DNA of 64,000 bases, from contig NZ_CP107869.1 in NCBI RefSeq assembly GCF_036013645.1, forward strand, positions 7,750,001 through 7,814,000. Direction: 5' to 3'. This stretch comes from Streptomyces sp. NBC_00490. GTDB taxonomy: Bacteria > Actinomycetota > Actinomycetes > Streptomycetales > Streptomycetaceae. Under the pieces are notes generated by a model. That model did no database searches, was not told the origin of the DNA, and saw only the letters and a list, made by a program, of their open reading frames with translations. A program made the position numbers and the translations under genes. Of the stretch, positions 1 through 8,579 are shown one piece after another (positions within the stretch are counted from its first letter, which is position 1; every line of letters starts with the position of its first letter).

Positions 1-1
1 G

Positions 2-481
2 GACGGCACCACGAAGACCTACCGGCGCACGGCCCGGACCTTCAACGACGGCCTGGGCTTCACCATCGCCGAGGGCAGCCACGAACTGTGGAGCTTCCTC
101 AACCTCGCTCCGATCCCGCACCCGATGCACATCCACCTGGCCGACTTCCAGGCGCTGGGACGGGACCCGTACGTGGTGACGGGCTTCGACCAGGCGGTGG
201 GCGGCACCCGCACACCGATCGCGTACGACCCGGCCAGGACCATTCCGCTGGCGCCCAACGAACGGGGCTACAAGGACGTCTACCGGGTCCCGGGCAACCA
301 GATGCTGCGCATCATGGGCAGGTTCGACGGGGCGTACGGCCGGTTCATGTACCACTGCCACTTCCTGGAGCACGAGGACATGGGCATGATGCGGCCCTTC
401 GTCGTCCTGCCGCCCGAGGCCCTGAAGTTCGACCACGGCGGCGGCCACCACGGCGGGCACAGGGAGGGTCACACGGGCTGA
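2..481 (+). CDS. Multicopper oxidase, C-terminal part (5' end outside window)
   Basis: The frame is open from the first complete codon and ends at TGA 479-481, so only about the last 159 residues are present. Two copper-binding blocks typical of the third cupredoxin domain are visible. One is HPMHIH (about nt 119-136), as in the HPxHxH motif. The other is [13 protein letters not shown] (about nt 352-390), which supplies trinuclear-centre histidines, the type 1 Cys/His and the axial Met. The C-terminus ends in a His-rich tail ([12 protein letters not shown]) that may bind extra copper. Such enzymes oxidise phenols, metals or bilirubin-like substrates and are usually exported. The signal sequence cannot be seen here. 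The last 13 bases overlap the convergent gene. The family is secure; the substrate is unknown. Confidence 0.93.
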   Translation, partial: DGTTKTYRRTARTFNDGLGFTIAEGSHELWSFLNLAPIPHPMHIHLADFQALGRDPYVVTGFDQAVGGTRTPIAYDPARTIPLAPNERGYKDVYRVPGNQMLRIMGRFDGAYGRFMYHCHFLEHEDMGMMRPFVVLPPEALKFDHGGGHHGGHREGHTG

Positions 482-1203
482 CCCCGGTACCGCACGGCGT
501 GCTCCACCGCGGCTCGCGCCAGCGCCCGGACCATCGGGTGCGGGCGCGAGCCGTCACCGGCCAGCTCGGGCTGGAACAGCGAGGCCAGGAAGAAGGGGTG
601 GCCCGGCAGTTCGGCGATCCGGACGTGTCCGTCCTCGTCGTACCCGGAGAAGCGCAGTCCGTGCGCGCGCAGTGTGTCGAGATGGCGGGACGCGCCGTAG
701 GCGCAGAAGTAGCGCTCGACCGTGCGTTCCGATCCGATCACGGACTGGGCGAGCGAGCCCGGCTCGATGGTGACCGCGCCCTCGTGGCCGACGAGGGAAC
801 ACGCCAGCGGCTCGATGAGCAGGTCCTCGGCGTCGGGGTCGGTCTCGGCGTGCGCCACACGCACGAGGCCGCACACGTCACGGGCGTACTCCAGCAGCGC
901 GTGCTGGAACCCGGCGCACGTACCGAGGAACGGAAGGCCCTCCACGCGCGCGGTGCGGATCGCCGCGAGCACGCCCTCCTCGCTGCGGTACGGGCTGCCC
1001 GGCACCACCCACACCGCGTCGAACCCGCTGACGGCACCCTCCTTCTCGGCGTCCTCGGACGGGATCCAGTAGGCGTCGAGGACGAGCCGGTCACGTTCGG
1101 CGAGGGAGTCCATCAGCAGGGGGATGCGGGTGTGGGACACGACGCTGGGGGAGCGGTCGCCGACCAGGGCGATCCGGGCGGTCACGCTTGCTGGGTTCGT
1201 CAT
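469..1203 (-). CDS. CTP-synthase C-terminal-like class I glutamine amidotransferase family protein
   Basis: The protein has 244 residues from ATG 1203. Upstream in-frame codons would run into the divergent promoter. The fold is a stand-alone class I GATase domain resembling the glutaminase half of CTP synthase. The nucleophile elbow GTCAGFQ places Cys at about residue 96, and PGSPY at about 68-72 corresponds to the oxyanion strand. The C-terminal block [13 protein letters not shown] aligns with the HP-F-x5-HPEF block of CTP synthases, but the catalytic His is replaced by Gln (about residue 211) while the following PE is kept. The protein may therefore not be a normal glutaminase. It is transcribed divergently from a LysR gene. 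Its 3' end overlaps the multicopper oxidase gene by 13 bp. No biochemical role is known to me. Confidence 0.8.
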   Translation of the reverse strand: MTNPASVTARIALVGDRSPSVVSHTRIPLLMDSLAERDRLVLDAYWIPSEDAEKEGAVSGFDAVWVVPGSPYRSEEGVLAAIRTARVEGLPFLGTCAGFQHALLEYARDVCGLVRVAHAETDPDAEDLLIEPLACSLVGHEGAVTIEPGSLAQSVIGSERTVERYFCAYGASRHLDTLRAHGLRFSGYDEDGHVRIAELPGHPFFLASLFQPELAGDGSRPHPMVRALARAAVEHAVRYRGQPV

Positions 1204-1248
1204 GGCCTCATCCTGGGCGCGGCCTTCGGATCGCGTCCAACGATGATT

Positions 1249-1269
1249 TCTGCATTCCCGATAAGCAGA
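1249..1269. promoter_or_regulatory. LysR-type operator in divergent promoter
   Basis: A perfect inverted repeat TCTGC-N11-GCAGA with an A/T-rich centre lies in the 85-bp gap between the amidotransferase-like gene and the lysR gene. The spacing and symmetry match the recognition box of LysR regulators. The inference is that the adjacent LysR protein controls both itself and the divergent gene from this site. Confidence 0.65.
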
Positions 1270-1288
1270 GCTGATGGGACCCTGGGGC

Positions 1289-2149
1289 ATGGACCCGCAC
1301 CTCCTGCGCACCTATGTCACCGTCGCCCGCCTCGCCTCCTTCTCCGAGGCCGCCCGCGAGCTGGGCTACACCCAGTCGGCCGTCTCCCAGCACATCCAGG
1401 CCCTCGAACAGGACCTGGGTGCCCCGCTGCTGACCCGCCGTCCCGTCCTGCCCACGGCGGCCGGCGAGCGGCTCCTCGAACACGCGGGCCCCCTGCTGCT
1501 GCGTCTGGACGCGGCCCGCGTCGACGTCGTACGGATGGCGGCCGCGCCCGAGTACGGGCTGACCCTCGCCGCCGCCCCGACCGCGCTCGGGGCCCATGTC
1601 CTGGCCGCGCTTCCGGCCGCGGGCGTGACCCTGCGGGTGCTCGCCCGCGAGGCCGTCCCCGTGGCCGTCGCCACCGGTACGGCGGACCTGGGCCTGGTCG
1701 ACGGCCTGGCCGCCCCCAGCGACCCGCTGCGGCTGCCCGACGTGGCACCGCTGACCACGCGCGGCGCCGGCGAGGAGCCCGTGTGCGTGCTGCTGCCCGA
1801 CGCGCATCCGCTCGCGCGCCGCCCCGGTCTGCGCATCGCCGACCTCGCCGACGCCCGCTGGCTGGACGCCCCGGACGCGGGCCTGCCCCTGGCCCACCTC
1901 CGCGCGGCGAACGGCGGTCACGGGTTCCGCCCCGCACTGCGCTACGACGGCACGGACGTCCGTACCCTCACCGCCCTGGCCGCGGCGGGGCGCGGCCTGA
2001 CCCTGCTGCCCCGCTCGGCGGCGACGGGAATTCCCGGCACGGTCGCGGTCGCGGTCACGGAGCCACGAATCGTCCATCGCACCGAACTGGTCCACACGGG
2101 GGTGCTGCGGGGAGCGGCGGCGGTGCTGGCGGACGTGCTGACGGGCTGA
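1289..2149 (+). CDS. LysR family transcriptional regulator
   Basis: The protein has about 286 residues. It begins MDPHLLRTYVTVARLASFSE, the usual LysR N-terminus. An upstream in-frame ATG at 1274 would add only five residues. The winged helix-turn-helix (about residues 3-60) includes the hallmark segment ARELGYTQSAVSQHIQALE. The rest is a periplasmic-binding-protein-like effector domain (about 85-286) of somewhat weak conservation. It is divergent from the amidotransferase-like gene, with a palindromic LysR box between them, so local control is likely. The effector is unknown. Confidence 0.9.
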   Translation: MDPHLLRTYVTVARLASFSEAARELGYTQSAVSQHIQALEQDLGAPLLTRRPVLPTAAGERLLEHAGPLLLRLDAARVDVVRMAAAPEYGLTLAAAPTALGAHVLAALPAAGVTLRVLAREAVPVAVATGTADLGLVDGLAAPSDPLRLPDVAPLTTRGAGEEPVCVLLPDAHPLARRPGLRIADLADARWLDAPDAGLPLAHLRAANGGHGFRPALRYDGTDVRTLTALAAAGRGLTLLPRSAATGIPGTVAVAVTEPRIVHRTELVHTGVLRGAAAVLADVLTG

Positions 2150-2300
2150 GCTCGGACGTGTGTGTCGTAGATCGGCCCGAACACCCATGGCTTCCCGTTC
2201 TTGACCGCCAGTCAGTCTCACTCGTTCGTGGCTCGTCCGGGGCCGCTGTCACGGGTAGAGCACCAGCCGGGAGCGACCCTGTGCCCGCCGGAGGCAAGCC

Positions 2301-2885
2301 ATGGAACAGACCGCGTTGCGTCCGAAGCCGATGCCCGGCCAGGAGCCCGGCGGCGGCAGCAGACCCCGTGCCACCCGGCACCCGCACGCCGCGCCCCGCC
2401 GCGGCCGGAAGCTGCGGACCCTGCTGCTGGGGCTGTTCGTCGGAGCGGTCCTGGTCCTGTCCGGCGTCGGGCTCGGCACGGTCGGCGCCACGGTGATCGG
2501 CATGAGCAGACTCGCCGAGCTGCAGCGGCAGACGGAGCGGACCCCGCCCGCCCCGACCCGCTCCGCCGCCTCGTCGCCCTCGCCGTCCTCCGCGACGCCC
2601 GCCCCCGCGCCGGCCCCGCCCACGGCGGTCCTCGGCGTGGAGGCCGTCGACGCCGAGAAGACGGGCGCCCTGATCGTCGGCGTCCATGTGCCGGGCCCCG
2701 GCTTCACGGCGGGCCTGGTCCGCGGCGACGTACTCCTCCAGGTCGGCAAGGCCCGCGTCGACTCGGCCGCCGACCTCGCCCGCACCGTCTCCGGCACCCG
2801 CCCCGGCAAGGAGATCACTTTGACGGTCCGTCACCAGAGCGGCGGCTACCAGCAGTTGACCGCAGTGCCCGGCATCGTCACATGA
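2301..2885 (+). CDS. Membrane-anchored PDZ domain protein
   Basis: The protein has 194 residues, with a GGAGG ribosome-binding site just before ATG 2301. It has a basic cytoplasmic N-terminus (about 1-38) and one transmembrane segment (about 40-66, LLLGLFVGAVLVLSGVGLG). A Pro/Ser/Ala-rich linker (about 80-108) follows, then a single C-terminal PDZ domain (about 110-190) with GPGFTAGLVRGDVLLQVGK, a typical carboxylate-loop region. No protease domain is attached, unlike HtrA/DegP. It may act as an extracytoplasmic peptide-binding adaptor, which is inference. Its last 8 bases overlap the convergent phosphoesterase gene. Confidence 0.85.
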   Translation: MEQTALRPKPMPGQEPGGGSRPRATRHPHAAPRRGRKLRTLLLGLFVGAVLVLSGVGLGTVGATVIGMSRLAELQRQTERTPPAPTRSAASSPSPSSATPAPAPAPPTAVLGVEAVDAEKTGALIVGVHVPGPGFTAGLVRGDVLLQVGKARVDSAADLARTVSGTRPGKEITLTVRHQSGGYQQLTAVPGIVT

Positions 2886-3621
2886 CCACCCGGAAGTGGC
2901 TGGTGAGCCGCCCCGCGTCGTCGAGGATGTGGAACGCGAACCCGACCGGCGCGTCCCGGTCCGCGATCTGCTCGCCCTCCCAGGGCATCCGCAGCGTCCA
3001 CGTCACCCCCGGTCCGACCACCAGCGGCCGCCCGGCGAAGACGGTCGCGGCGGGCGTGTGGGCGTGACCGGTGATGATCCCGGCGATCTCGGGGCGGCGC
3101 TCGAGCAGCGCGGCCAGCCGGTCGGGCTCCCGCAACGGGTACGCGTCCGGCAGCGGATGATGCAGCGCGACCGGGGGGTGGTGGAAGGCGAGCAGCGCGC
3201 GGCGTTCCTGGCCGAGGCCGTCCAGCGTCGCCTCGATCCAGTCGTACGTCTCCTCCTCCAGGGTGCCTTCGTCCTTGCCCGGGACGCTGGAGTCGCACAT
3301 CAGCACCGCGGCGTCATCGAAGACCCGCACGCTGTTGACCGGGCCGTCCGCCGCAGGCAGCCCCAGCAGGGCCTTGCGGTACGGGGCACGGCTGTCGTGG
3401 TTGCCCGGGCAGGCCAGCACCGGGAACGGCGCGTCGCCCAGGATCCGCGCGACCTCCTCGTACTCCGCCTCCGCGCCGTGGTCCGCGATGTCCCCCGTCA
3501 CCAGCAGGGCGTCCACCCGCCCCGGCAGGTCCCACAGCCGGTCGCGCACCCGCTCCGCGCGCTCCGTGGCCCGTTCGCTTCCGTCCAGATGCAGATCGCT
3601 GATGTGCGCGAGTACGAGCAC
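2878..3621 (-). CDS. Metallophosphoesterase (calcineurin-like / 3',5'-cNMP phosphodiesterase type)
   Basis: The protein has about 247 residues. I chose GTG 3621 because an AGGGGGG Shine-Dalgarno lies about 9 nt upstream; the longer frame from 3675 has none. All metallophosphoesterase blocks are present: HISDLHLD near the N-terminus, TGDIADHG, GNHDSR, and GHAHTP near the C-terminus. Together they bind a dinuclear metal centre. Size and motif order resemble CpdA-like cyclic-nucleotide phosphodiesterases, but the substrate cannot be fixed from sequence. There is no signal peptide, so it is probably cytosolic. It converges on the PDZ gene with an 8-bp overlap. Confidence 0.88.
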   Translation of the reverse strand: MLVLAHISDLHLDGSERATERAERVRDRLWDLPGRVDALLVTGDIADHGAEAEYEEVARILGDAPFPVLACPGNHDSRAPYRKALLGLPAADGPVNSVRVFDDAAVLMCDSSVPGKDEGTLEEETYDWIEATLDGLGQERRALLAFHHPPVALHHPLPDAYPLREPDRLAALLERRPEIAGIITGHAHTPAATVFAGRPLVVGPGVTWTLRMPWEGEQIADRDAPVGFAFHILDDAGRLTSHFRVVM

Positions 3622-3750
3622 GATCGGATGCCCCCCCCTGAAATCGACCCTAATGGCGTATGTGAATCTAAGCATTAGGGCTAATGCTTGAGCAATCCTT
3701 AACCGTTAAGGCGGGAAAATCGGTGGTCGGCCTCCTCGACGCGGGCCACG

Positions 3751-4383
3751 ATGAGCCCCATGCCGAGCACCCTCATCGCCTTCCTCGGGGCCTGCACCCT
3801 CGTCGCGGCCTCACCCGGACCGAGCACCGTGCTGATCATCAAGCAGTCGCTGCGCAGCAGGCGCTCCGGTTTCCTGACCGTGCTCGGCAACGAGACCGGC
3901 GTGTTCGTCTGGGGCCTCGTCGCCGCGTTCGGCCTGACCGCACTGCTGACGGCCTCCGAGGTGGCCTACGACGTCATGCGCGTCGTCGGCGGGGTCGTCC
4001 TCGTCGCCTTCGGCGTCCAGGCGCTGTGGCAGGCCCGCCGGAGCCGGGCGGGCCGGGCCGACGAGGGCTGGGCGGGCGGTGAGAAGAGCGGCTGGGCCGC
4101 CTACCGCGGCGGGCTGCTGCTCAACCTGGCCAACCCCAAGGCGGCCGTCTTCGCCATGTCCTTCCTGCCGCAGTTCGTGCCGGACGGCGCCCCGCACCTG
4201 CCCACGATGGTGGGACTCGCCGCGCTCTGGGCCGTCTACGAGGTCGGCTACTACGGCTTGTACGTGTGGTTCGTCGGCCGGATGCGCACCCTGCTGTCCC
4301 GTGCCGGAGTACGCCGGCGCCTGGAGCAGGTCTCCGGAGGCGTGCTGCTCCTGCTCGGTGTCCGCCTGGCCCTGGAGAACTGA
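3751..4383 (+). CDS. LysE/RhtB family amino-acid exporter
   Basis: The protein has 210 residues (207 if the start is ATG 3760). About six hydrophobic segments are visible. The N-terminal signature GACTLVAASPGPSTVLIIKQSL contains the conserved PGP of LysE/RhtB carriers, and LLNLANPKAAVFAMSFLPQF is the second family hallmark. It is expected to export an amino acid or a related small molecule across the plasma membrane. No regulator is adjacent. The start is uncertain because neither ATG has a convincing Shine-Dalgarno. Confidence 0.9.
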   Translation: MSPMPSTLIAFLGACTLVAASPGPSTVLIIKQSLRSRRSGFLTVLGNETGVFVWGLVAAFGLTALLTASEVAYDVMRVVGGVVLVAFGVQALWQARRSRAGRADEGWAGGEKSGWAAYRGGLLLNLANPKAAVFAMSFLPQFVPDGAPHLPTMVGLAALWAVYEVGYYGLYVWFVGRMRTLLSRAGVRRRLEQVSGGVLLLLGVRLALEN

Positions 4384-4521
4384 CGCCACGACCGGCGGCC
4401 CCCCGCACCCATCCGCCGCACCCCCGGAAAACACCGCGAACCGGCTCGCGCTGCCCACGCTGTCCGGGCAGGATGCTGCCCGTAGCATCCGTTGTCCCAT
4501 TGTCCGCCCAGGGAGGCCCGG

Positions 4522-5649
4522 ATGACCGGCAGCACGCTCGCGCCCTTCACCGCCGACGACTACCGGGCCCGCATGGAGCGCGCCGCCCGCGCGGCTGCCG
4601 ACGCCGGGCTCGCCGGACTCCTCGTGGCACCCGGCCCGGACCTGGTCTGGCTCACCGGCTACAACCCGCCCGCGATCACCGAACGGCTCACCCTGCTGGT
4701 CCTCGCCGCCGGCCAGGATCCCGTCCTCGTCGTCCCCGCCCTGGAGGCCCCGGACGCCGCCCGCGCCACCGGAGCGCCCGCGCTGACCCTGCGCGACTGG
4801 GTCGACGGCAAGGACCCCTACGCCGCCACCGCCGCCCTCCTGGACTCCGGCGGCCGGTTCGGCATCAGCGACAACGCCTGGGCGATGCACCTGCTGAGCC
4901 TGCAGAAGACGCTCCCCGGCACCTCGTACGCCTCCCTCACCGACGCCCTGCCGATGCTGCGGGCCGTGAAGGACGCGGCGGAGCTGGAGCTGCTGGCGGC
5001 CGCGGGAGCGGCCGCCGACGCGACGTTCGAGGAGATCCGCGAGGTTCCCTTCGGCGGCCGCCGGGAGTCCGAGGTCGCCGCCGACCTCGCCCGTCTGCTG
5101 CGCCGCTTCGGGCACTCCCAGGTCGACTTCACCATCGTCGCCTCGGGCCCGAACGGCGCCAACCCGCACCACGAGATCGGCGACCGGGTCATCGAGCGCG
5201 GCGACATGGTCGTCCTCGACTTCGGCGGCCTCAAGGACGGCTACGGCTCCGACACCTCCCGCACCGTCCACGTCGGCGAACCCACCGACGAGGAACGCCG
5301 GGTCCACGACCTCGTGCGCGAGGCCCAGGAGGCCGGTTTCCGCGCGGTACGCCCCGGCGTGGCCTGCCAGGAGGTCGACCGGGCGGCCCGCAAGGTCATC
5401 GCCGACGCCGGGTACGGCGAGTACTTCATCCACCGCACCGGCCACGGCATCGGCGTCACCACGCACGAACCGCCGTACATGATCGAGGGCGAACAGCAGC
5501 CCCTCGTCCCCGGCATGTGCTTCTCCGTCGAGCCCGGTGTCTATCTGCCGGGACGTTTCGGGGTACGCATCGAGGACATCGTCACGGTCACCGAGGACGG
5601 CGGCCGCCGCCTCAACGACACCACCCGCGACATGGTCATAGTGGACTGA
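4522..5649 (+). CDS. M24 family Xaa-Pro aminopeptidase
   Basis: The protein has 375 residues. AGGGAGG at 4510-4516 selects ATG 4522 over the upstream in-frame start at 4492. The N-terminal creatinase-like domain (about 1-140) is followed by the pita-bread catalytic domain (about 150-370). The five metal ligands are recognisable: Asp in VLDFGG, Asp in GSDTSR, His in HRTGHGIG, Glu in SVEPGVYLPG and Glu in RIEDIVTV. It should release N-terminal residues preceding proline and is cytosolic. The phosphotransferase-fold gene follows 49 bp downstream on the same strand. Confidence 0.93.
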   Translation: MTGSTLAPFTADDYRARMERAARAAADAGLAGLLVAPGPDLVWLTGYNPPAITERLTLLVLAAGQDPVLVVPALEAPDAARATGAPALTLRDWVDGKDPYAATAALLDSGGRFGISDNAWAMHLLSLQKTLPGTSYASLTDALPMLRAVKDAAELELLAAAGAAADATFEEIREVPFGGRRESEVAADLARLLRRFGHSQVDFTIVASGPNGANPHHEIGDRVIERGDMVVLDFGGLKDGYGSDTSRTVHVGEPTDEERRVHDLVREAQEAGFRAVRPGVACQEVDRAARKVIADAGYGEYFIHRTGHGIGVTTHEPPYMIEGEQQPLVPGMCFSVEPGVYLPGRFGVRIEDIVTVTEDGGRRLNDTTRDMVIVD

Positions 5650-5698
5650 GCAGCCATCAGGAGCCCCGGCACATCCCCCGAGTGACTACGGCGCGACC

Positions 5699-6634
5699 AT
5701 GACCCAGGCACCGACACCCACCGCGGACACCGTCCGCCGGCTGGTCCGTTCCCTCCTCAAGGACGCCTCGGCCGGCGCCGGACCCGAGGTCCGTCCCGTC
5801 GCCGAGAGCGCCGAGCCCGCCACCTGGTGGGTCGGCAGCCGCCATGTGCTGCGCCTCGCCCCCGACCGCGAGGCCGCCCTGCGCCAGCGCCGCGAGCTGC
5901 GGCTGCGCGACCTCGTCCGACCGCACATCCCGGCCGCCGTCCCGGCGAGCGTGGCCCACGGCGAGTGGACGCCGGGGCTGACCTACACACTGGACGCCCT
6001 GCTCCCCGGCGGCTCGGCGCGCGATCACGACGTCTCCGCCGTCGGCGAGGCCGACCTGGCCGCGCTGCTGACGGGGCTGCGCGAGGTGCCCGCCCGCCAG
6101 GCCGAGACCCTCGGCGTTCCGCGCACCGCCCCGCGCTCCCTGGAGGCGCTGCGCCGAGCCGCCGAACGCTCGGCCCGACGCCTCGCCGCCGCCGACGAGT
6201 TCGACGCGGGCCGCCTCCACCAGCTCACCTCGGCGGCCGCCGTCCAGCTCGCCGCCCAGCCCGGCACGGCCGTCCTCGTCCACCACGGGCTCACCGGCGA
6301 CCACCTCGTGGTCAGCGCCGACGGCCGGGTACGCGGTGTGCTCGGCTGGGCCGAGGCGATCGTCGGCGACCCCGCCGAGGACATCGCGGGGCTCGCCCTC
6401 GCCGTCGGTTCTCCCGCCGCCGTCCGCGCCGCCACCCTCGCCGGGTACGGCGCCCGCCCGTGCCTGCGCGGCCTGTGGCTCGCCCGCTGCGACGCGGTCG
6501 TCCGCCTCGCCGAACGCCTGGAGGGCCGCGGCGCCACCCCGCTCCCGGAGCTGCGGGTGCAGCTCGGGCACGCCTGGGAGGCGATCCTGCTGGAGCGGGT
6601 GACGGAGCTGCGGGAGGGCGACGAGGAGGAGTAG
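5699..6634 (+). CDS. Aminoglycoside phosphotransferase-fold protein, predicted pseudokinase
   Basis: The protein has 311 residues with the overall layout of the APH/choline-kinase family. The catalytic loop reads HHGLTGDHLVV (about 195-205), where active members have HGD. The metal-binding segment reads GVLGWAEAIVGDP (about 214-226), where active members have (I/V)DW. The catalytic-base Asp and the Mg-binding Asp are thus replaced by Leu198 and Gly216. A nucleotide-binding or scaffold role is more likely than phosphotransfer; this is inference. It lies between the M24 peptidase and convergent treZ. A weak TACGGC sits 6 nt before the ATG. A second, intact APH-fold gene lies at 23072-23935. Confidence 0.82.
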   Translation: MTQAPTPTADTVRRLVRSLLKDASAGAGPEVRPVAESAEPATWWVGSRHVLRLAPDREAALRQRRELRLRDLVRPHIPAAVPASVAHGEWTPGLTYTLDALLPGGSARDHDVSAVGEADLAALLTGLREVPARQAETLGVPRTAPRSLEALRRAAERSARRLAAADEFDAGRLHQLTSAAAVQLAAQPGTAVLVHHGLTGDHLVVSADGRVRGVLGWAEAIVGDPAEDIAGLALAVGSPAAVRAATLAGYGARPCLRGLWLARCDAVVRLAERLEGRGATPLPELRVQLGHAWEAILLERVTELREGDEEE

Positions 6635-6648
6635 CCGCGCCGGACCCC

Positions 6649-8394
6649 TCACTCCTGCAGAAGCACCACGCACGACTCCCCGGGCACATGCAGCACCCCG
6701 TCCGCCCCCGGCCCCTCCACGGGCTCCCAGGCGGCCAGCACACGCGCCCGACGCGGCCCCAGAGGGATCGCGGCGGGCCCCTCGGCCAGATTCACCACCA
6801 CCCGCACGTCCCCGCGCCGGAAGGCCAGCCAGCGCCCCTGCTCGTCGTACGCCACCTTCGTGTCGGCGAGGTCCGGGTCGGTGAGGTCGGCCTGTTCGTG
6901 GCGCAGGGTGAGGAGCCGGCGGTACCAGTCCAGTACGCGCGCGTGGGGCTCGCGGGCCGGCTCGGACCAGTCGAGGCAGGAGCGGTCCCGGGTCGCCGGG
7001 TCCTGCGGATCGGGCACGTCCTCCTCCTTCCAGCCGTGCGCGGCGAACTCCCGCCGCCTGCCCCGCCGTACGGCCTCCGCCAGCTCGGGATCGGTGTGGT
7101 CGGTGAAGAACTGCCAGGGCGTCCCCGCCGCCCACTCCTCGCCCATGAACAGCATCGGTGTGAACGGGGCGGTCAGCGTCAGCGCCGCCGCGCAGGCCAG
7201 CAGACCGGGGGAGAGGGACGCCGCGAGCCGGTCGCCCTGGGCGCGGTTGCCCACCTGGTCGTGGGTCTGGCTGTAGCCGAGCAGACGGTGCGCGGCCACC
7301 CGTGAACGGTCCAGCGGACGCCCGTGCCGGCGGCCCCGGAAACTCGAGTACGTGCCGTCGTGGAAGTACCCGCCGGAGAGCGTTTTCGCCAGCGCGGCGA
7401 GGGGGGCGCGGCCGAAGTCGGCGTAGTAGCCCTGGGACTCGCCGGTCAGCGCGGTGTGCAGGCAGTGGTGGAAGTCGTCGTTCCACTGCGCGTGCAGCCC
7501 GAATCCGCCCTCCGCGCGGGAGGTGATCAGCCGCGGGTCGTTCAGGTCGGACTCGGCGACGAGGAACAGCGGCCGGCCCGCCTCGGCGGCGAGCGTGTCC
7601 ACCGCCGTCGACAGTTCCTCCAGGAAGTGGAACGCGCGCGTGTCGGCCAGCGCGTGCACCGCGTCCAGGCGCAGTCCGTCGATCCGGTAGTCCCGCAGCC
7701 ACGCCAGCGCGCTGCCGAGCAGGTACGTCCGCACCTCGTCCGACCCGGGCGCGTCGAGATTCACCGCGGAGCCCCACGGTGTGTGGTGGGTGTCGGTGAA
7801 GTACGGCCCGAACGCGGGCAGGTAATTGCCCGACGGCCCCAGATGGTTGTGTACGACGTCCAGGACCACCCCGAGACCGAGCTCGTGCGCCCGGTCGACG
7901 AACCGTTTCAGTCCCTCGGGCCCGCCGTACGGCTCGTGCACGGCCCACAGCGAGACGCCCTCGTACCCCCAGCCGTGCCGGCCGGGGAAGGGGCACAGGG
8001 GCATCAACTCGACGTGGGTGACGCCCAGTTCGGCGAGGTGCCCGAGGCGCTCGGCGGCCGCCTCCAGGGTGCCCTCAGGCGTGTACGTGCCCACGTGCAG
8101 CTCGTACAGGACCGCGCCCGGCAGCGGCCGTCCGGCCCACTCCGTGCGCCACGTGTACCGCCCGTGGTCGACGACCGCGCTCAAGCCGTCCGGGCCGTCC
8201 GGCTGGCGGCGCGAGCGCGGGTCCGGCAGCACGGGGCCGCCGTCCAGCGCGAAGCCGTACCGGGAGCCGTCCTGCGCCTCCGCCTCACCTCGCCACCATC
8301 CGGTCCGTTCCGGATCGCGCTCCAACGCGCGCGTGGCGCCGTCGCACTGGAGCGTCACACGGTCGGCCTGCGGTGCCCACACCTCGAACTGCAC
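6649..8394 (-). CDS. treZ: Malto-oligosyltrehalose trehalohydrolase
   Basis: The protein has 581 residues, full length for TreZ. It hydrolyses the maltooligosyl-trehalose made by TreY and releases trehalose. An N-terminal E-set domain (about 1-95) precedes a GH13 barrel. Visible blocks are ELHVGTYTPEGT, LDVVHNHLGPSGNYL, the nucleophile region DGLRLDAVHAL, the acid/base region VAESDLNDP and SQTHDQVGNRAQGDR. The last block and the GHGWGYEGVSLWAVHEPYGG-like segment separate TreZ from glycogen branching enzyme. It is cytosolic. treY and glgX lie 4.3 and 8 kb downstream on the same strand but with other genes between. Confidence 0.95.
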   Translation of the reverse strand: MQFEVWAPQADRVTLQCDGATRALERDPERTGWWRGEAEAQDGSRYGFALDGGPVLPDPRSRRQPDGPDGLSAVVDHGRYTWRTEWAGRPLPGAVLYELHVGTYTPEGTLEAAAERLGHLAELGVTHVELMPLCPFPGRHGWGYEGVSLWAVHEPYGGPEGLKRFVDRAHELGLGVVLDVVHNHLGPSGNYLPAFGPYFTDTHHTPWGSAVNLDAPGSDEVRTYLLGSALAWLRDYRIDGLRLDAVHALADTRAFHFLEELSTAVDTLAAEAGRPLFLVAESDLNDPRLITSRAEGGFGLHAQWNDDFHHCLHTALTGESQGYYADFGRAPLAALAKTLSGGYFHDGTYSSFRGRRHGRPLDRSRVAAHRLLGYSQTHDQVGNRAQGDRLAASLSPGLLACAAALTLTAPFTPMLFMGEEWAAGTPWQFFTDHTDPELAEAVRRGRRREFAAHGWKEEDVPDPQDPATRDRSCLDWSEPAREPHARVLDWYRRLLTLRHEQADLTDPDLADTKVAYDEQGRWLAFRRGDVRVVVNLAEGPAAIPLGPRRARVLAAWEPVEGPGADGVLHVPGESCVVLLQE

Positions 8395-8566
8395 GGACGG
8401 TTCCCCTTCGTCTGCTCACCGTGATGTAGCCCGTCCATGGTGCTTCAAACAGAACCGCTCCGCTTTTGAATCTTCCCTTTTGCGGCCGGTGTCGTGGCAG
8501 GTGGCGTCCGGTGCGCGCGCGTGGCGGCTGTTCTCACGTTTTCTGGACACCCGGCGTTCGCTGCCC

Positions 8567-8572
8567 GACAAT
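8567..8572 (+). promoter_or_regulatory. -10 element (GACAAT), probably leaderless mRNA
   Basis: GACAAT ends 7 nt before the GTG start of the FHA gene at 8580, and there is no Shine-Dalgarno. Transcription would therefore begin at or next to the start codon. Confidence 0.45.
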
Positions 8573-8579
8573 CACGAAC

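Noticed and set aside
5699..6634. Antibiotic resistance by aminoglycoside phosphotransferase
   Set aside because: The catalytic and metal-binding aspartates are missing, and the fold alone does not imply aminoglycoside substrates.
5657..7996. A minus-strand frame of 779 codons covering treZ and the pseudokinase
   Set aside because: The treZ frame and the plus-strand APH-fold gene both explain the region. The frame has no recognisable motif.
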